From Parapedobacter deserti (GTDB lineage Bacteria; Bacteroidota; Bacteroidia; Sphingobacteriales; Sphingobacteriaceae), in assembly GCF_042646065.1 (NCBI RefSeq), contig NZ_JBHRTA010000059.1, positions 7,447 to 71,446 of the forward strand: a DNA stretch of 64,000 bases, written 5' to 3'. A program made the translations under genes and the position numbers. Under the pieces are notes generated by a model. It was not told the DNA's origin, ran no database searches, and saw only the letters and a program-made list of their open reading frames with translations. Numbering within the stretch: the stretch's first letter is position 1; every line of letters begins with the position of its first letter. Shown here piece after piece: positions 10,101 through 16,727 of the stretch.

Positions 10101-10274
10101 ATGGGACTGCTGCCGGCTGCGCTATCTACCGGCATGGGCTCAGAAATACAGAAACCCCTCGCCATCATGATCGTCGGGGGATTGCTGGTCTGCATGCTGC
10201 TTTCCTTTACCGTGTTGCCGCAGTTATTTCATTGGATGTACCGAAAAGAAGAAAAGGCGTCAGCCTCACAGTAG
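7170..10274 (+). CDS. CzcA/CusA-family heavy-metal efflux RND transporter
   Basis: The 1034-residue inner-membrane pump has the length, twelve-helix pattern and duplicated periplasmic domains of the HME-RND family. The N-terminus (VSFSLKNTFIVFF, then YPDVTNTRARIITQWPGRSAEEVEKF) and the segment after helix 3 are diagnostic. The proton-relay helix 4 reads DFGLLLEGTLVIVES: D395, E401 and E408 align by spacing with the D402/D408/E415 triad of CzcA, with Asp changed to Glu at the middle site. Export of divalent or monovalent metal ions driven by protons is expected; the cation cannot be decided. It is the last gene of the efflux operon. Confidence 0.94.
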   Translation: MKKFVQGLVSFSLKNTFIVFFFTALLLGVGLYCLVHTPIEAYPDVTNTRARIITQWPGRSAEEVEKFVTLPISKEVNTIPRKAEVRSISLFGLSVVTIIFDDGVDDFYAQQYASNRLQGVDLPEGTSAEIEPPSGATGEIFRYVVKSDLPIKEITAIHDWVIERELVAVPGVADVVSFGGEEKIYEIKINPTELVNYDLSPLDVYEAVSNSNINVGGDVIQRGDQAYVVRGIGLLDKLEDIENILITVKGSTPILVKHVANVQVSAKPRLGQVGLQDDDDLVQGIVIMLRGENPGDVIGRLKNKIAELNDRILPVNVKIEPFIDRTELVDATVSTVSKNLIEGIVLVSVIVFIFLFNWRTTLIVASVIPLSFLFAIIMLRIQGLPANLISMGALDFGLLLEGTLVIVESVFVGLRKRAELVGMQKFNNSIKLGVIKKSVASVATYVFFAQLILIVALLPIFSFQKVEGKMFSPLAFTLGYALLGSLILSLTYVPAMCKLLLRKNIREKENFISKAFHHGAARLFGWSQRYRRATLWGFFLLLLLCAVRFVFYGSEFIPSLNEGAIYVRATLPNSVNLDESVRLAKEMRQKLRNFDEVEFVMSQTGRPNDGTDPTGFFNIEFHIQLFPEKEWKRKVSKEALLAEMRAQLETYPGINFGFSQPIQDNVEEYVAGVKSSLVVKIFGDDLYQLEDYAGQVERVLATVPGITDLKVYENIGLPELRIQLHDHKMARYAVATADAQAVVAMAIGGQAATQFYENERIFDVRLRFQQAYRNDDIKIGNIQIPTMDGKSVPLREISTIGFHTGPAFIYREGSSRYIGVGFSIEGRDLGSTIAEAQQRVAEEVNIPRVNKIEWAGEFESKERASRQLAVVVPVVLILILFLLYFNFGNYRDTLVAVGAIPFAFIGGFLSLWATGTVFGISAGIGFIILFGVNTINAIILIAVMKDNLRRKLPLPEAIRQGVESRIRPIVMIALMGSMGLLPAALSTGMGSEIQKPLAIMIVGGLLVCMLLSFTVLPQLFHWMYRKEEKASASQ

Positions 10275-10301
10275 CGAAGCAAGAAGAACGCAGACGTTTT
10301 T

Positions 10302-10309
10302 TATCTTTG
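10302..10309 (+). promoter_or_regulatory. -7 promoter element before the first L,D-transpeptidase
   Basis: TATCTTTG matches TAnnTTTG, 38 bases before the start codon. No convincing TTG is placed upstream. It suggests that the transpeptidase has its own promoter after the efflux operon. Confidence 0.4.
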
Positions 10310-10347
10310 GGTGAACACATCGGCCATTGATGTGTTGACTGAACGAT

Positions 10348-11382
10348 ATGAGACAATTGTTACACTTAATGGCTTTCATGCTTACTGCGCTGTTTTTTTT
10401 CTCATGCAAAGAAAAGACCGCCGACCCACATGGTGACGCCGTGAAACGCAGGGCAGATTCACTTCAGCAGGTAAGGAAAGCCGAGGAAGCAGCGCAGAAA
10501 CGATTAAGAACCGCAGCAGACATAACGCTTACCAAAAACCTTGCTTTTGATAACTATACCTTGGAAGACGAGTATCCATATAAAGATACCATCCGTATAT
10601 TCCAATGGGACACCATCAAGGAAAAATTAGCGTACGTAGCGAACTTCCAACGGGAAAAAAAGCGTTATGCGATATTACAGAATTACAAAAACTGGAACGG
10701 CGAAGCCCCGGTTGTTGCCAATTTCGTACGGAATGCCTACAAGCGAGTGTCCGATACGTTAGGCAATGAGCGCTACCAGTCTGCCCCCCTGTATCGCGAG
10801 GGCGACCACGACACGCCAGCGATATATGGCCGCGACGGGTCGCTGGTGGAGCTGCTGAGCAGCGATACGATTCCCATGGTCAAGATCGCTGGTATATCGT
10901 TCGATGGGATCTGGGAAGTGCCCAGACGGTACGTGAAGACCCTGGGAGATACCGTAAGTTTTGACCAGGTGGTCGTCATCGATGTAACCAACCAAAACAT
11001 CTGCACGATTGAACGTTCAGGTGCGGACTCCTGGCAGGTATTGAGCATGAATCCCGCCACAACCGGGGTACATAAGCCCCCGTATTCGATGGAAACGCCG
11101 CTGGGAATATTTGTGCTTCAAGAAAAAAAAGCCAAGATGTTTTACGTAAAAGACGGCACCAGCATCATCAAGGGCTATGCACCTTATGCCAGCCGTTTCA
11201 ACAACGGCGGATATATCCATGGCGTACCTACCAATCATCCTGAAGCACCGATCATCGAATACAGCGCTACCCTAGGCACCGTACCACGGTCGCACATGTG
11301 CGTACGCAACGCGTCATCGCATTCAAAATTCATTTATGATTGGGCCAAAACCCTGCAAACGTTAATTGTTGTAATTGATTGA
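10348..11382 (+). CDS. Lipoprotein L,D-transpeptidase (YkuD family)
   Basis: The 344-residue protein carries a lipoprotein signal (ALFFFSCKEK, Cys near residue 21), a charged linker with a coiled-coil tendency (residues 30-60) and a C-terminal YkuD catalytic domain. The active site is HGVP (H291) followed by SHMCVRNASSH with nucleophile C318. The usual S-H-G-C motif has Met in place of Gly. Such enzymes cross-link peptidoglycan stems (3-3 bonds) or attach proteins to the wall, in the periplasm. A second, differently built L,D-transpeptidase follows at 11465, so this is a pair of wall-modifying genes. Confidence 0.88.
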   Translation: MRQLLHLMAFMLTALFFFSCKEKTADPHGDAVKRRADSLQQVRKAEEAAQKRLRTAADITLTKNLAFDNYTLEDEYPYKDTIRIFQWDTIKEKLAYVANFQREKKRYAILQNYKNWNGEAPVVANFVRNAYKRVSDTLGNERYQSAPLYREGDHDTPAIYGRDGSLVELLSSDTIPMVKIAGISFDGIWEVPRRYVKTLGDTVSFDQVVVIDVTNQNICTIERSGADSWQVLSMNPATTGVHKPPYSMETPLGIFVLQEKKAKMFYVKDGTSIIKGYAPYASRFNNGGYIHGVPTNHPEAPIIEYSATLGTVPRSHMCVRNASSHSKFIYDWAKTLQTLIVVID

Positions 11383-11419
11383 GTTGGCTTAGGAATGCCG
11401 TTTGACATTATTTAACACA

Positions 11420-11446
11420 TTGTTACCCATATTATCCTTACCTTTG
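11420..11446 (+). promoter_or_regulatory. Promoter of the second L,D-transpeptidase
   Basis: TTG (11420-11422), a 16-base spacer and TACCTTTG (11439-11446) form a complete phylum-type promoter, ending 18 bases before the start codon. Confidence 0.5.
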
Positions 11447-11464
11447 TAACCGAAGCAAAGGAAT

Positions 11465-12277
11465 GTGTGTATGAATAAGTTATTGACGGTGGTGTTGGTC
11501 GCGGTCCTGGCGGGCTTGGGCTTTCATCAATATCCGGCCCGGCCAGAAGTGGAAAACAACATCGGAAAAGCGGAGCAACTGGACTCCATCCGCCCGCAGC
11601 CTGAACAATCCGAAACCCAGAAACTCTACGATAGTCTACAACTCCAATCGGTGCTCAACTACGAGGCATTCGAACAGGCGATGGCCGGATATACGTCCAT
11701 CCCAGCCAAAAATAAAGACATCCTGACGGTAATTGATTTTACGTTGCCTTCTACCGAAAAGAGGATGTATGTGCTGGATATGAAACGCAAAAAGCTGCTG
11801 TTCCATACCATCGTGTCACATGGGCGGAATAGCGGAGAAAAGTATGCTACCAAGTTTTCCAACAGGCATGGTTCACATCAAAGCTCGCTGGGATTTTACC
11901 TGACGGACGCCACATACCAGGGAGGCAATGGCTATTCCCTTCGGCTGGCTGGTTTGGAGCGGGGCATCAATGATCAAGCCATGGCACGCGCCGTCGTTAT
12001 CCACGGTGCGGATTATTGCAGCGAACGCGTGATCCGTGCTACGGGGAGGTTGGGGAGAAGCTATGGTTGCCCGGCATTACCGCGGGAGCTCAACAAACCA
12101 ATTATCAATACCATCAAAAACGGATCGTTGCTTTATATTTACGCCGGCAGCGAAGAATACATGGCCAGCAGCAACATCTTAAAGAACAGTGCCACCAAAC
12201 CGACCAATACGGTGCTCGCGCATCATGAACGGACAGCACCGGTACGTTCGCAGGTATCCGGACAAGCGGTAAATTAG
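11465..12277 (+). CDS. Murein L,D-transpeptidase catalytic domain protein (YkuD_2 type)
   Basis: The 270-residue precursor has an N-terminal signal segment (residues 5-22) and a catalytic domain with the features of the YkuD_2 group: FTLPSTEKRMYVLD, FSNRHGSHQSSLGFY, VVIHGADY (catalytic His) and GRSYGCPALP (catalytic Cys). The last 40 residues are low-complexity and Ala/Thr/Pro-containing. It should act on peptidoglycan in the periplasm. The alternative start (MCMNK versus MNK, 11465 or 11471) does not change the domain content. It converges with the small membrane gene at 12294, 16 bases away. Confidence 0.88.
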   Translation: MCMNKLLTVVLVAVLAGLGFHQYPARPEVENNIGKAEQLDSIRPQPEQSETQKLYDSLQLQSVLNYEAFEQAMAGYTSIPAKNKDILTVIDFTLPSTEKRMYVLDMKRKKLLFHTIVSHGRNSGEKYATKFSNRHGSHQSSLGFYLTDATYQGGNGYSLRLAGLERGINDQAMARAVVIHGADYCSERVIRATGRLGRSYGCPALPRELNKPIINTIKNGSLLYIYAGSEEYMASSNILKNSATKPTNTVLAHHERTAPVRSQVSGQAVN

Positions 12278-12293
12278 ACGGAGGTGGGTAGCG

Positions 12294-12479
12294 CTATTCC
12301 TTATCCCTTGTATTGCGGACCAGGGAAATACCCGATAAAAAGAATATAAAACCAATGACGCCCACCACGATCATCTCGCGCAACCGGTCGCTCTCCTGCA
12401 CGGCCATTACGCCGGTATAGATCAGCCCACCTATTCCCAGAATGGTGAGGAGGGTACCAAAAATTCGCTTTACGTTCAT
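12294..12479 (-). CDS. Small two-helix membrane protein
   Basis: A 61-residue protein with two predicted membrane segments: FGTLLTILGIGGLIYTGVM (about 6-24) and MIVVGVIGFIFFLSGISLV (about 36-54), separated by a charged loop QESDRLRE and ending in a charged tail. Size and layout match small membrane proteins widespread in Sphingobacteria, with no known role. It stands alone on the minus strand. Confidence 0.7.
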   Translation of the reverse strand: MNVKRIFGTLLTILGIGGLIYTGVMAVQESDRLREMIVVGVIGFIFFLSGISLVRNTRDKE

Positions 12480-12590
12480 ATCGATCGTTTTTTTATGTAA
12501 ACCTGTTCAACATCACTGCAATATCTGTGCCTGAGCGTCGACTCGGGTCGGGATCGCATCCCGGGTAAAAGACAAAACAAAAACGCTTTA

Positions 12591-12607
12591 TTACGAAATT
12601 TTCGTAA
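12591..12607. promoter_or_regulatory. 17-bp perfect palindrome upstream of the GLPGLI gene
   Basis: TTACGAAATTTTCGTAA is an 8-bp inverted repeat around one central base. A further half-site, TTTCGTAG, occurs at 12638-12645 over the presumed -7 region. The position just upstream of the promoter elements suggests an operator for an unidentified regulator. Confidence 0.5.
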
Positions 12608-12611
12608 AAAT

Positions 12612-12641
12612 TTGCTTTGATAATTAATTTACTATAATTTC
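12612..12641 (+). promoter_or_regulatory. Likely promoter of the GLPGLI-receptor operon
   Basis: TTG at 12612-12614 is followed after 18 bases by TATAATTTC (12633-12641), one mismatch from TAnnTTTG. The start codon is at 12667. Confidence 0.4.
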
Positions 12642-12666
12642 GTAGAATTATTAAAAAATCGGAACT

Positions 12667-13575
12667 ATGAAAATAAAATGTTTGGGTTTTCTACTGTTCA
12701 GCGCCTCCCTGGGTATAACCGCTGCTAACGCGCAGCAGCAAGGTGAACCGGCTTTAGCCCGGGTACTTTATGAGTTTACGCACATCAATGACACCCTGCA
12801 ACCTGATAAACCTCACAAAGAAGAAATGGTCCTTTACATCGGGCAGCATGCTTCATTATATGGCTCCTTTGCAGGCGAGCGGATAAACCAGCAACTCAAA
12901 AAGCAGTTTGAAGATCCGGCGTTCGATGGCAACCTTACCATCACAGGCAGCGGCCGCACCACTCCGGAGTCGTTTTACCGCCATCCGGTTGACCGCCCGT
13001 TCAAGCTGCTGCACCGCGTGGCCGGCCAACTGTACCTTGTTACGGAAGACTACCCCTCCATCGATTGGCAGATCGCCGATGAGAGCAAAGACATTGGTGG
13101 CTATACGGCTCAAAAGGCCACAGGTTGGTTCGGGGGCCGCCACTATACGGCTTGGTTTACCACGGATGTACCGTTCCAGGCCGGGCCGTGGAAGCTTCAT
13201 GGACTGCCTGGGTTGGTGCTCGAAGCAGCTGACAGCCGCGGCCACGTAGCCTTCCGATATGCCGGCTTTGAAACACTGGAAGACGGCATAGCTATGGTTG
13301 CCATACCTGAGCACGCGATTCCCTCCAATAAAACGGCGCTGAACAAATTGGTAGAAGCGTATAAGAAAAATCCCCAGGCCGCGCACCATGCGCGGTCCGG
13401 GGCCGGAGCACCGAGCGGCGGGGGCGGCGCTGCCTTTTCGATCGCGGGCAGCCAGGGCAATACGCTTTCCTCCATCGATCCTTCGCGCATTAAAAGCATT
13501 AACGTAAAGAAGGATGATACGCAGGTATCTCACGAAACAAACAATCCTTTAGAACTGGAACCGGAAACACGATGA
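12667..13575 (+). CDS. GLPGLI family secreted protein
   Basis: This 302-residue protein has a Sec signal peptide (cleavage likely after ANAQ, residue 22) and the family-naming motif HGLPGLVLEA near residue 178, preceded by the typical YTAWFTTDVPFQAGPWKL and WQIADESKDIGGYTAQKA segments. GLPGLI proteins are secreted or periplasmic Bacteroidota proteins of unknown biochemical function, usually encoded beside a beta-barrel receptor, as here. A Gly/Ala/Ser-rich stretch (about residues 238-256) separates the conserved domain from a short acidic tail. The stop overlaps an ATG (ATGA), and the receptor gene starts 175 bases later. Confidence 0.9.
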   Translation: MKIKCLGFLLFSASLGITAANAQQQGEPALARVLYEFTHINDTLQPDKPHKEEMVLYIGQHASLYGSFAGERINQQLKKQFEDPAFDGNLTITGSGRTTPESFYRHPVDRPFKLLHRVAGQLYLVTEDYPSIDWQIADESKDIGGYTAQKATGWFGGRHYTAWFTTDVPFQAGPWKLHGLPGLVLEAADSRGHVAFRYAGFETLEDGIAMVAIPEHAIPSNKTALNKLVEAYKKNPQAAHHARSGAGAPSGGGGAAFSIAGSQGNTLSSIDPSRIKSINVKKDDTQVSHETNNPLELEPETR

Positions 13576-13749
13576 TGAAACGACTGGCTATTCCGGCATC
13601 GGGTGCCTGTCTGGGTTCGCAGGCCGATGCCCAAGCAAAGCACAAGTCATGCTTGGAAAAAGCCGCGAGGACCGGCGCCTTAGAAACAGCAACCCACCGG
13701 AACTGACGGACAACACCAAAGCCGGCATCGGCAACAATCGGCTTTTCAC

Positions 13750-16425
13750 ATGATGCGCTTCTTCTGCTTCCTTTGCTGCCTCTTGAGCGTAGCAGCAGCC
13801 TGGGCCCAACAGCGGGTGGAGGGCTCGCTGAAAACGGAATCCGGCAAGCCGGTGCCTCATGCCAGCGTGACCCTCCGCAACCCACAGGGCCGTATCGTAG
13901 CTTTCAGGGCCAGCGACGCTGCGGGCCGGTTTTACTTTATGCTGCCTGCGAATGCCATTTCGGACAGCCTCCGCCTGTCGGTCAACCATCTGGGCTATGC
14001 CAAGGTAGATATACCGCTGACGGCTGGCCGCAACGGCTATGACATTACCATGAAAGAAAAGCCGATCGACCTGTCCGAAGTTGAGGTCAAAAGCCGTCCC
14101 CGCATCGATGCGCGGGGTGATACGCTCAGCTATGACGTCGGCTCCTTTGCCAAGGCCGAAGACCGCAGCATCGGGGATGTGCTGCGCCGCATGCCGGGCA
14201 TGGAGGTGAGCGAAAGTGGACAGATCAAGTACAACGGCCAAAACATCTCCAACTTATACATCGACGGCGACGACCTCCTCAACGACAAATACAGCATAGG
14301 CACGAAAACCATTCCCCATGCCATGGTGCAAAAGCTGGAGGTGCTCCAAAACCACCAACCACTGAAGGTCCTCCAAAACAAGGCGCTGAGCGACCGCGTG
14401 GCACTCAACCTTGTCATCAAGGATGAAGCCCGTCTTAAGCTCACCGGCCAGGCGAAGCTGGGGGCGGGCCTGCCGCACCAGTACGACGGCGAGTTGAACA
14501 CGATCCTCTTCAACAAGAAGTATAAGATGCTAAACGTAGCCAAGGGCAATAACATAGGCGATGATCTGGCAGCGGATTTCACAGGGTTCAACGTTGCCGA
14601 TATGCGTTCGGCAGCCGGCAATTCGCGCCCCGGGGGCCTGCTTTCGTCCGGCACGGCAGGCAGCCCGCCACTACCCAAACAGCGCTACTACCTCAACAAT
14701 TCCGGATCGCTCAACCTAAACAACCTGGTAAACCTTAAAAATGGCCTCCAACTCAAAACGAACATCAATGGTATGATCGACGGAAACGACCTCGCTTACA
14801 ACAGTTTTACCGAGCTGTACCTCGCCGACGACACCATAAGTTACACCGAGCGGCAAGACATCGGCCGCGATCCCTTCCTCACCGATGTGAGCTTCGCGGC
14901 CATGGCCAATGAAGAACGGTACCACTTCAACAATGTGCTCAACGTGGGCTATTCAGGCGAAATGGGCACGTCCGCCCTGATGAGTAACGAGATAAACATC
15001 TCGCAGCGCCTGCGCAGCCGCGTCCGCAATTTCTCCAATACGCTGGAATATACGCCCGCGTTGAAGAACAGCAATGTCATCAACCTGTATTGGCACCTCA
15101 ATCACTACAACCAGCCACAGCAGCTGGCCATCGCCCCGGGCATCAACGAGGACATCCTGAACCAGGGCATGCCCTTTACCGGCATCCATCAAGCCACAGA
15201 AATACCCACCTGGTTCAACCGGGTTACGACTTCGTACCGCCTGGCCAACACGGCCGTCAAACAACGGTATCGCGTAGGCATGGTCAACGAATGGCAGCAC
15301 CTCCGTTCGGCACTCCGCCTCACACAACAGGACGGCACAGCGCTTCCATACACCGGCAGCAGCGACAACGACCTGCGCTGGCAACGGCACCAGCTATTTG
15401 CCGACGGCACCTTTGAATATAAAAAAGGACGATGGGAATCGGCTGTCACCCTTCCCCTTACCGGTCAGCGCATTGCATACCGCGACCAGCGCTTCAGCCT
15501 CGATGAACAACAGGCCCACCTGCTCTTCAATCCCCTGCTGCGGGTAAAATTGATGACCACCGTAGAGGACTACCTCTCCCTCAACTATGCGTTTGCTAAC
15601 CAGATGGGCAACATCAATGGGGTATTCCGTGGCGCCATACTGGCCAACTACCGGAGCCTACTGGCTAATGACGCGGCCCTTCAGGGACGTCATGGCCATA
15701 CCGTGGGTCTCCGCTACAATTTCCAGCGGGCTATCAGCCTGCTTTTCATAAACGGCGGCATCAGTTATAACAGATCGGGTGCCAACACCATTGCCGCCAG
15801 TATCGCCACTGACAACATTGAACGCACCGTACTGCTCCCCTTTGAGAATGACATAAGCAGCTTCAGTGCCAACGGCGGCATCAGCAAGTTTATTTTTGCG
15901 CTCGGCGCCACGGCCAGTCTCAAAGCCTCTTGGAGTACCTCGCGCTTTAACCAGTTGCTCAATGATGAGCTGCTGCCGTTCAATAATATCGCCTTCATGG
16001 TCGAGCCCGGCGTAGAGGCAAGGCTTTTTGGCAAAGTCAGCATCACCTATAGCGGTGCGGGTACCTGGACCACCAGCAAGCTCGTCATCGGCGAGGCCAC
16101 CGGGCTGGTAAATGACCAGCGCCTGCGCATGGTTGATCAGTCAGTCGGAATCAGCTATTCCCCCCTCCGCAATACATTTCTGCGCGTCAACGGCAGGCAC
16201 CAATATACCCGCCAACCTACCCTCCGAGACATCAGCTACCTCTTTGCCGATGCCAACCTGCGTCACCGGGTTCAACAATGGCGTACCGACCTGGAGCTCA
16301 ACATCACCAACCTGGCCAACATCACCGCTTATGAGACTTACTCCCTATCGGCCAACCGATTCGGTTACCGCCGCTATCAGTTGCGCGGCAGGATGGCCGT
16401 TCTGAAGTGTGTGTTCAACCTGTAG
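13750..16425 (+). CDS. TonB-dependent-receptor-like outer-membrane beta-barrel protein
   Basis: The 891-residue protein has a signal peptide (AAAWAQ, residue 19), a CarboxypepD_reg beta-sandwich (about 24-100), a plug-like region (SIGDVLRRMPGMEVSESGQI and YNGQNISNLYIDGDDLL, about 140-185) and a long beta-barrel with alternating aromatic strands up to the C-terminal phenylalanine-rich strand (VLKCVFNL). This is the standard partner of a GLPGLI protein. No clear TonB box is seen, so energy coupling is not certain. The ligand is unknown. It is probably co-transcribed with the GLPGLI gene. Confidence 0.88.
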   Translation: MMRFFCFLCCLLSVAAAWAQQRVEGSLKTESGKPVPHASVTLRNPQGRIVAFRASDAAGRFYFMLPANAISDSLRLSVNHLGYAKVDIPLTAGRNGYDITMKEKPIDLSEVEVKSRPRIDARGDTLSYDVGSFAKAEDRSIGDVLRRMPGMEVSESGQIKYNGQNISNLYIDGDDLLNDKYSIGTKTIPHAMVQKLEVLQNHQPLKVLQNKALSDRVALNLVIKDEARLKLTGQAKLGAGLPHQYDGELNTILFNKKYKMLNVAKGNNIGDDLAADFTGFNVADMRSAAGNSRPGGLLSSGTAGSPPLPKQRYYLNNSGSLNLNNLVNLKNGLQLKTNINGMIDGNDLAYNSFTELYLADDTISYTERQDIGRDPFLTDVSFAAMANEERYHFNNVLNVGYSGEMGTSALMSNEINISQRLRSRVRNFSNTLEYTPALKNSNVINLYWHLNHYNQPQQLAIAPGINEDILNQGMPFTGIHQATEIPTWFNRVTTSYRLANTAVKQRYRVGMVNEWQHLRSALRLTQQDGTALPYTGSSDNDLRWQRHQLFADGTFEYKKGRWESAVTLPLTGQRIAYRDQRFSLDEQQAHLLFNPLLRVKLMTTVEDYLSLNYAFANQMGNINGVFRGAILANYRSLLANDAALQGRHGHTVGLRYNFQRAISLLFINGGISYNRSGANTIAASIATDNIERTVLLPFENDISSFSANGGISKFIFALGATASLKASWSTSRFNQLLNDELLPFNNIAFMVEPGVEARLFGKVSITYSGAGTWTTSKLVIGEATGLVNDQRLRMVDQSVGISYSPLRNTFLRVNGRHQYTRQPTLRDISYLFADANLRHRVQQWRTDLELNITNLANITAYETYSLSANRFGYRRYQLRGRMAVLKCVFNL

Positions 16426-16487
16426 CGTTGCAGAAGAACCAAACTTTTTCCATTATCCCCTGTTGGCATAGCGGAGGGCAACCTGTT

Positions 16488-16667
16488 ATGACGAGCAACA
16501 AGAAACAACACCCATCTGACGGAGAAAAACAAAACGGGAGAGGGATGTCCGAAAACGATCGCGCTGCGCACACCGCCTTCGACAAGCTTCAGCAGTATGA
16601 CGACGCTGAGGAGCAAGCAGACACTCCTGAAAAAAACGATCCGGAAGACGACGAACGCGCCGAATGA
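16488..16667 (+). CDS. Small acidic hydrophilic protein
   Basis: Starting at the ATG at 16488, which has a GGAGG-containing ribosome site at 16473-16477, this frame encodes 59 residues rich in Asp, Glu, Lys, Asn and Gln and lacking hydrophobic segments. The clear Shine-Dalgarno and the strong hairpin just after the stop support a real gene. Such proteins are expected to be disordered in the cytoplasm. No family is recognised. Confidence 0.55.
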   Translation: MTSNKKQHPSDGEKQNGRGMSENDRAAHTAFDKLQQYDDAEEQADTPEKNDPEDDERAE

Positions 16668-16672
16668 AAAAA

Positions 16673-16698
16673 CCACCGCCGATTCACATCGACGGTGG
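16673..16698. terminator. Hairpin between convergent genes
   Basis: CCACCG pairs with CGGTGG, continued by CGA/TCG across one mismatch. An A-run precedes it on the plus strand, so as a terminator it serves the minus-strand receptor best (T-run after the stem); it may also end the small plus-strand gene. Confidence 0.6.
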
Positions 16699-16727
16699 CG
16701 AACCACAAATTTATATGCCCAAACACA

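Noticed and set aside
13572..13706. 44-residue frame starting in the GLPGLI stop codon (ATGA) and ending before the receptor gene
   Set aside because: Coupled start is attractive, but the frame has no proper signal peptide, no conserved motif and a poor coding texture; it is most likely leader DNA.
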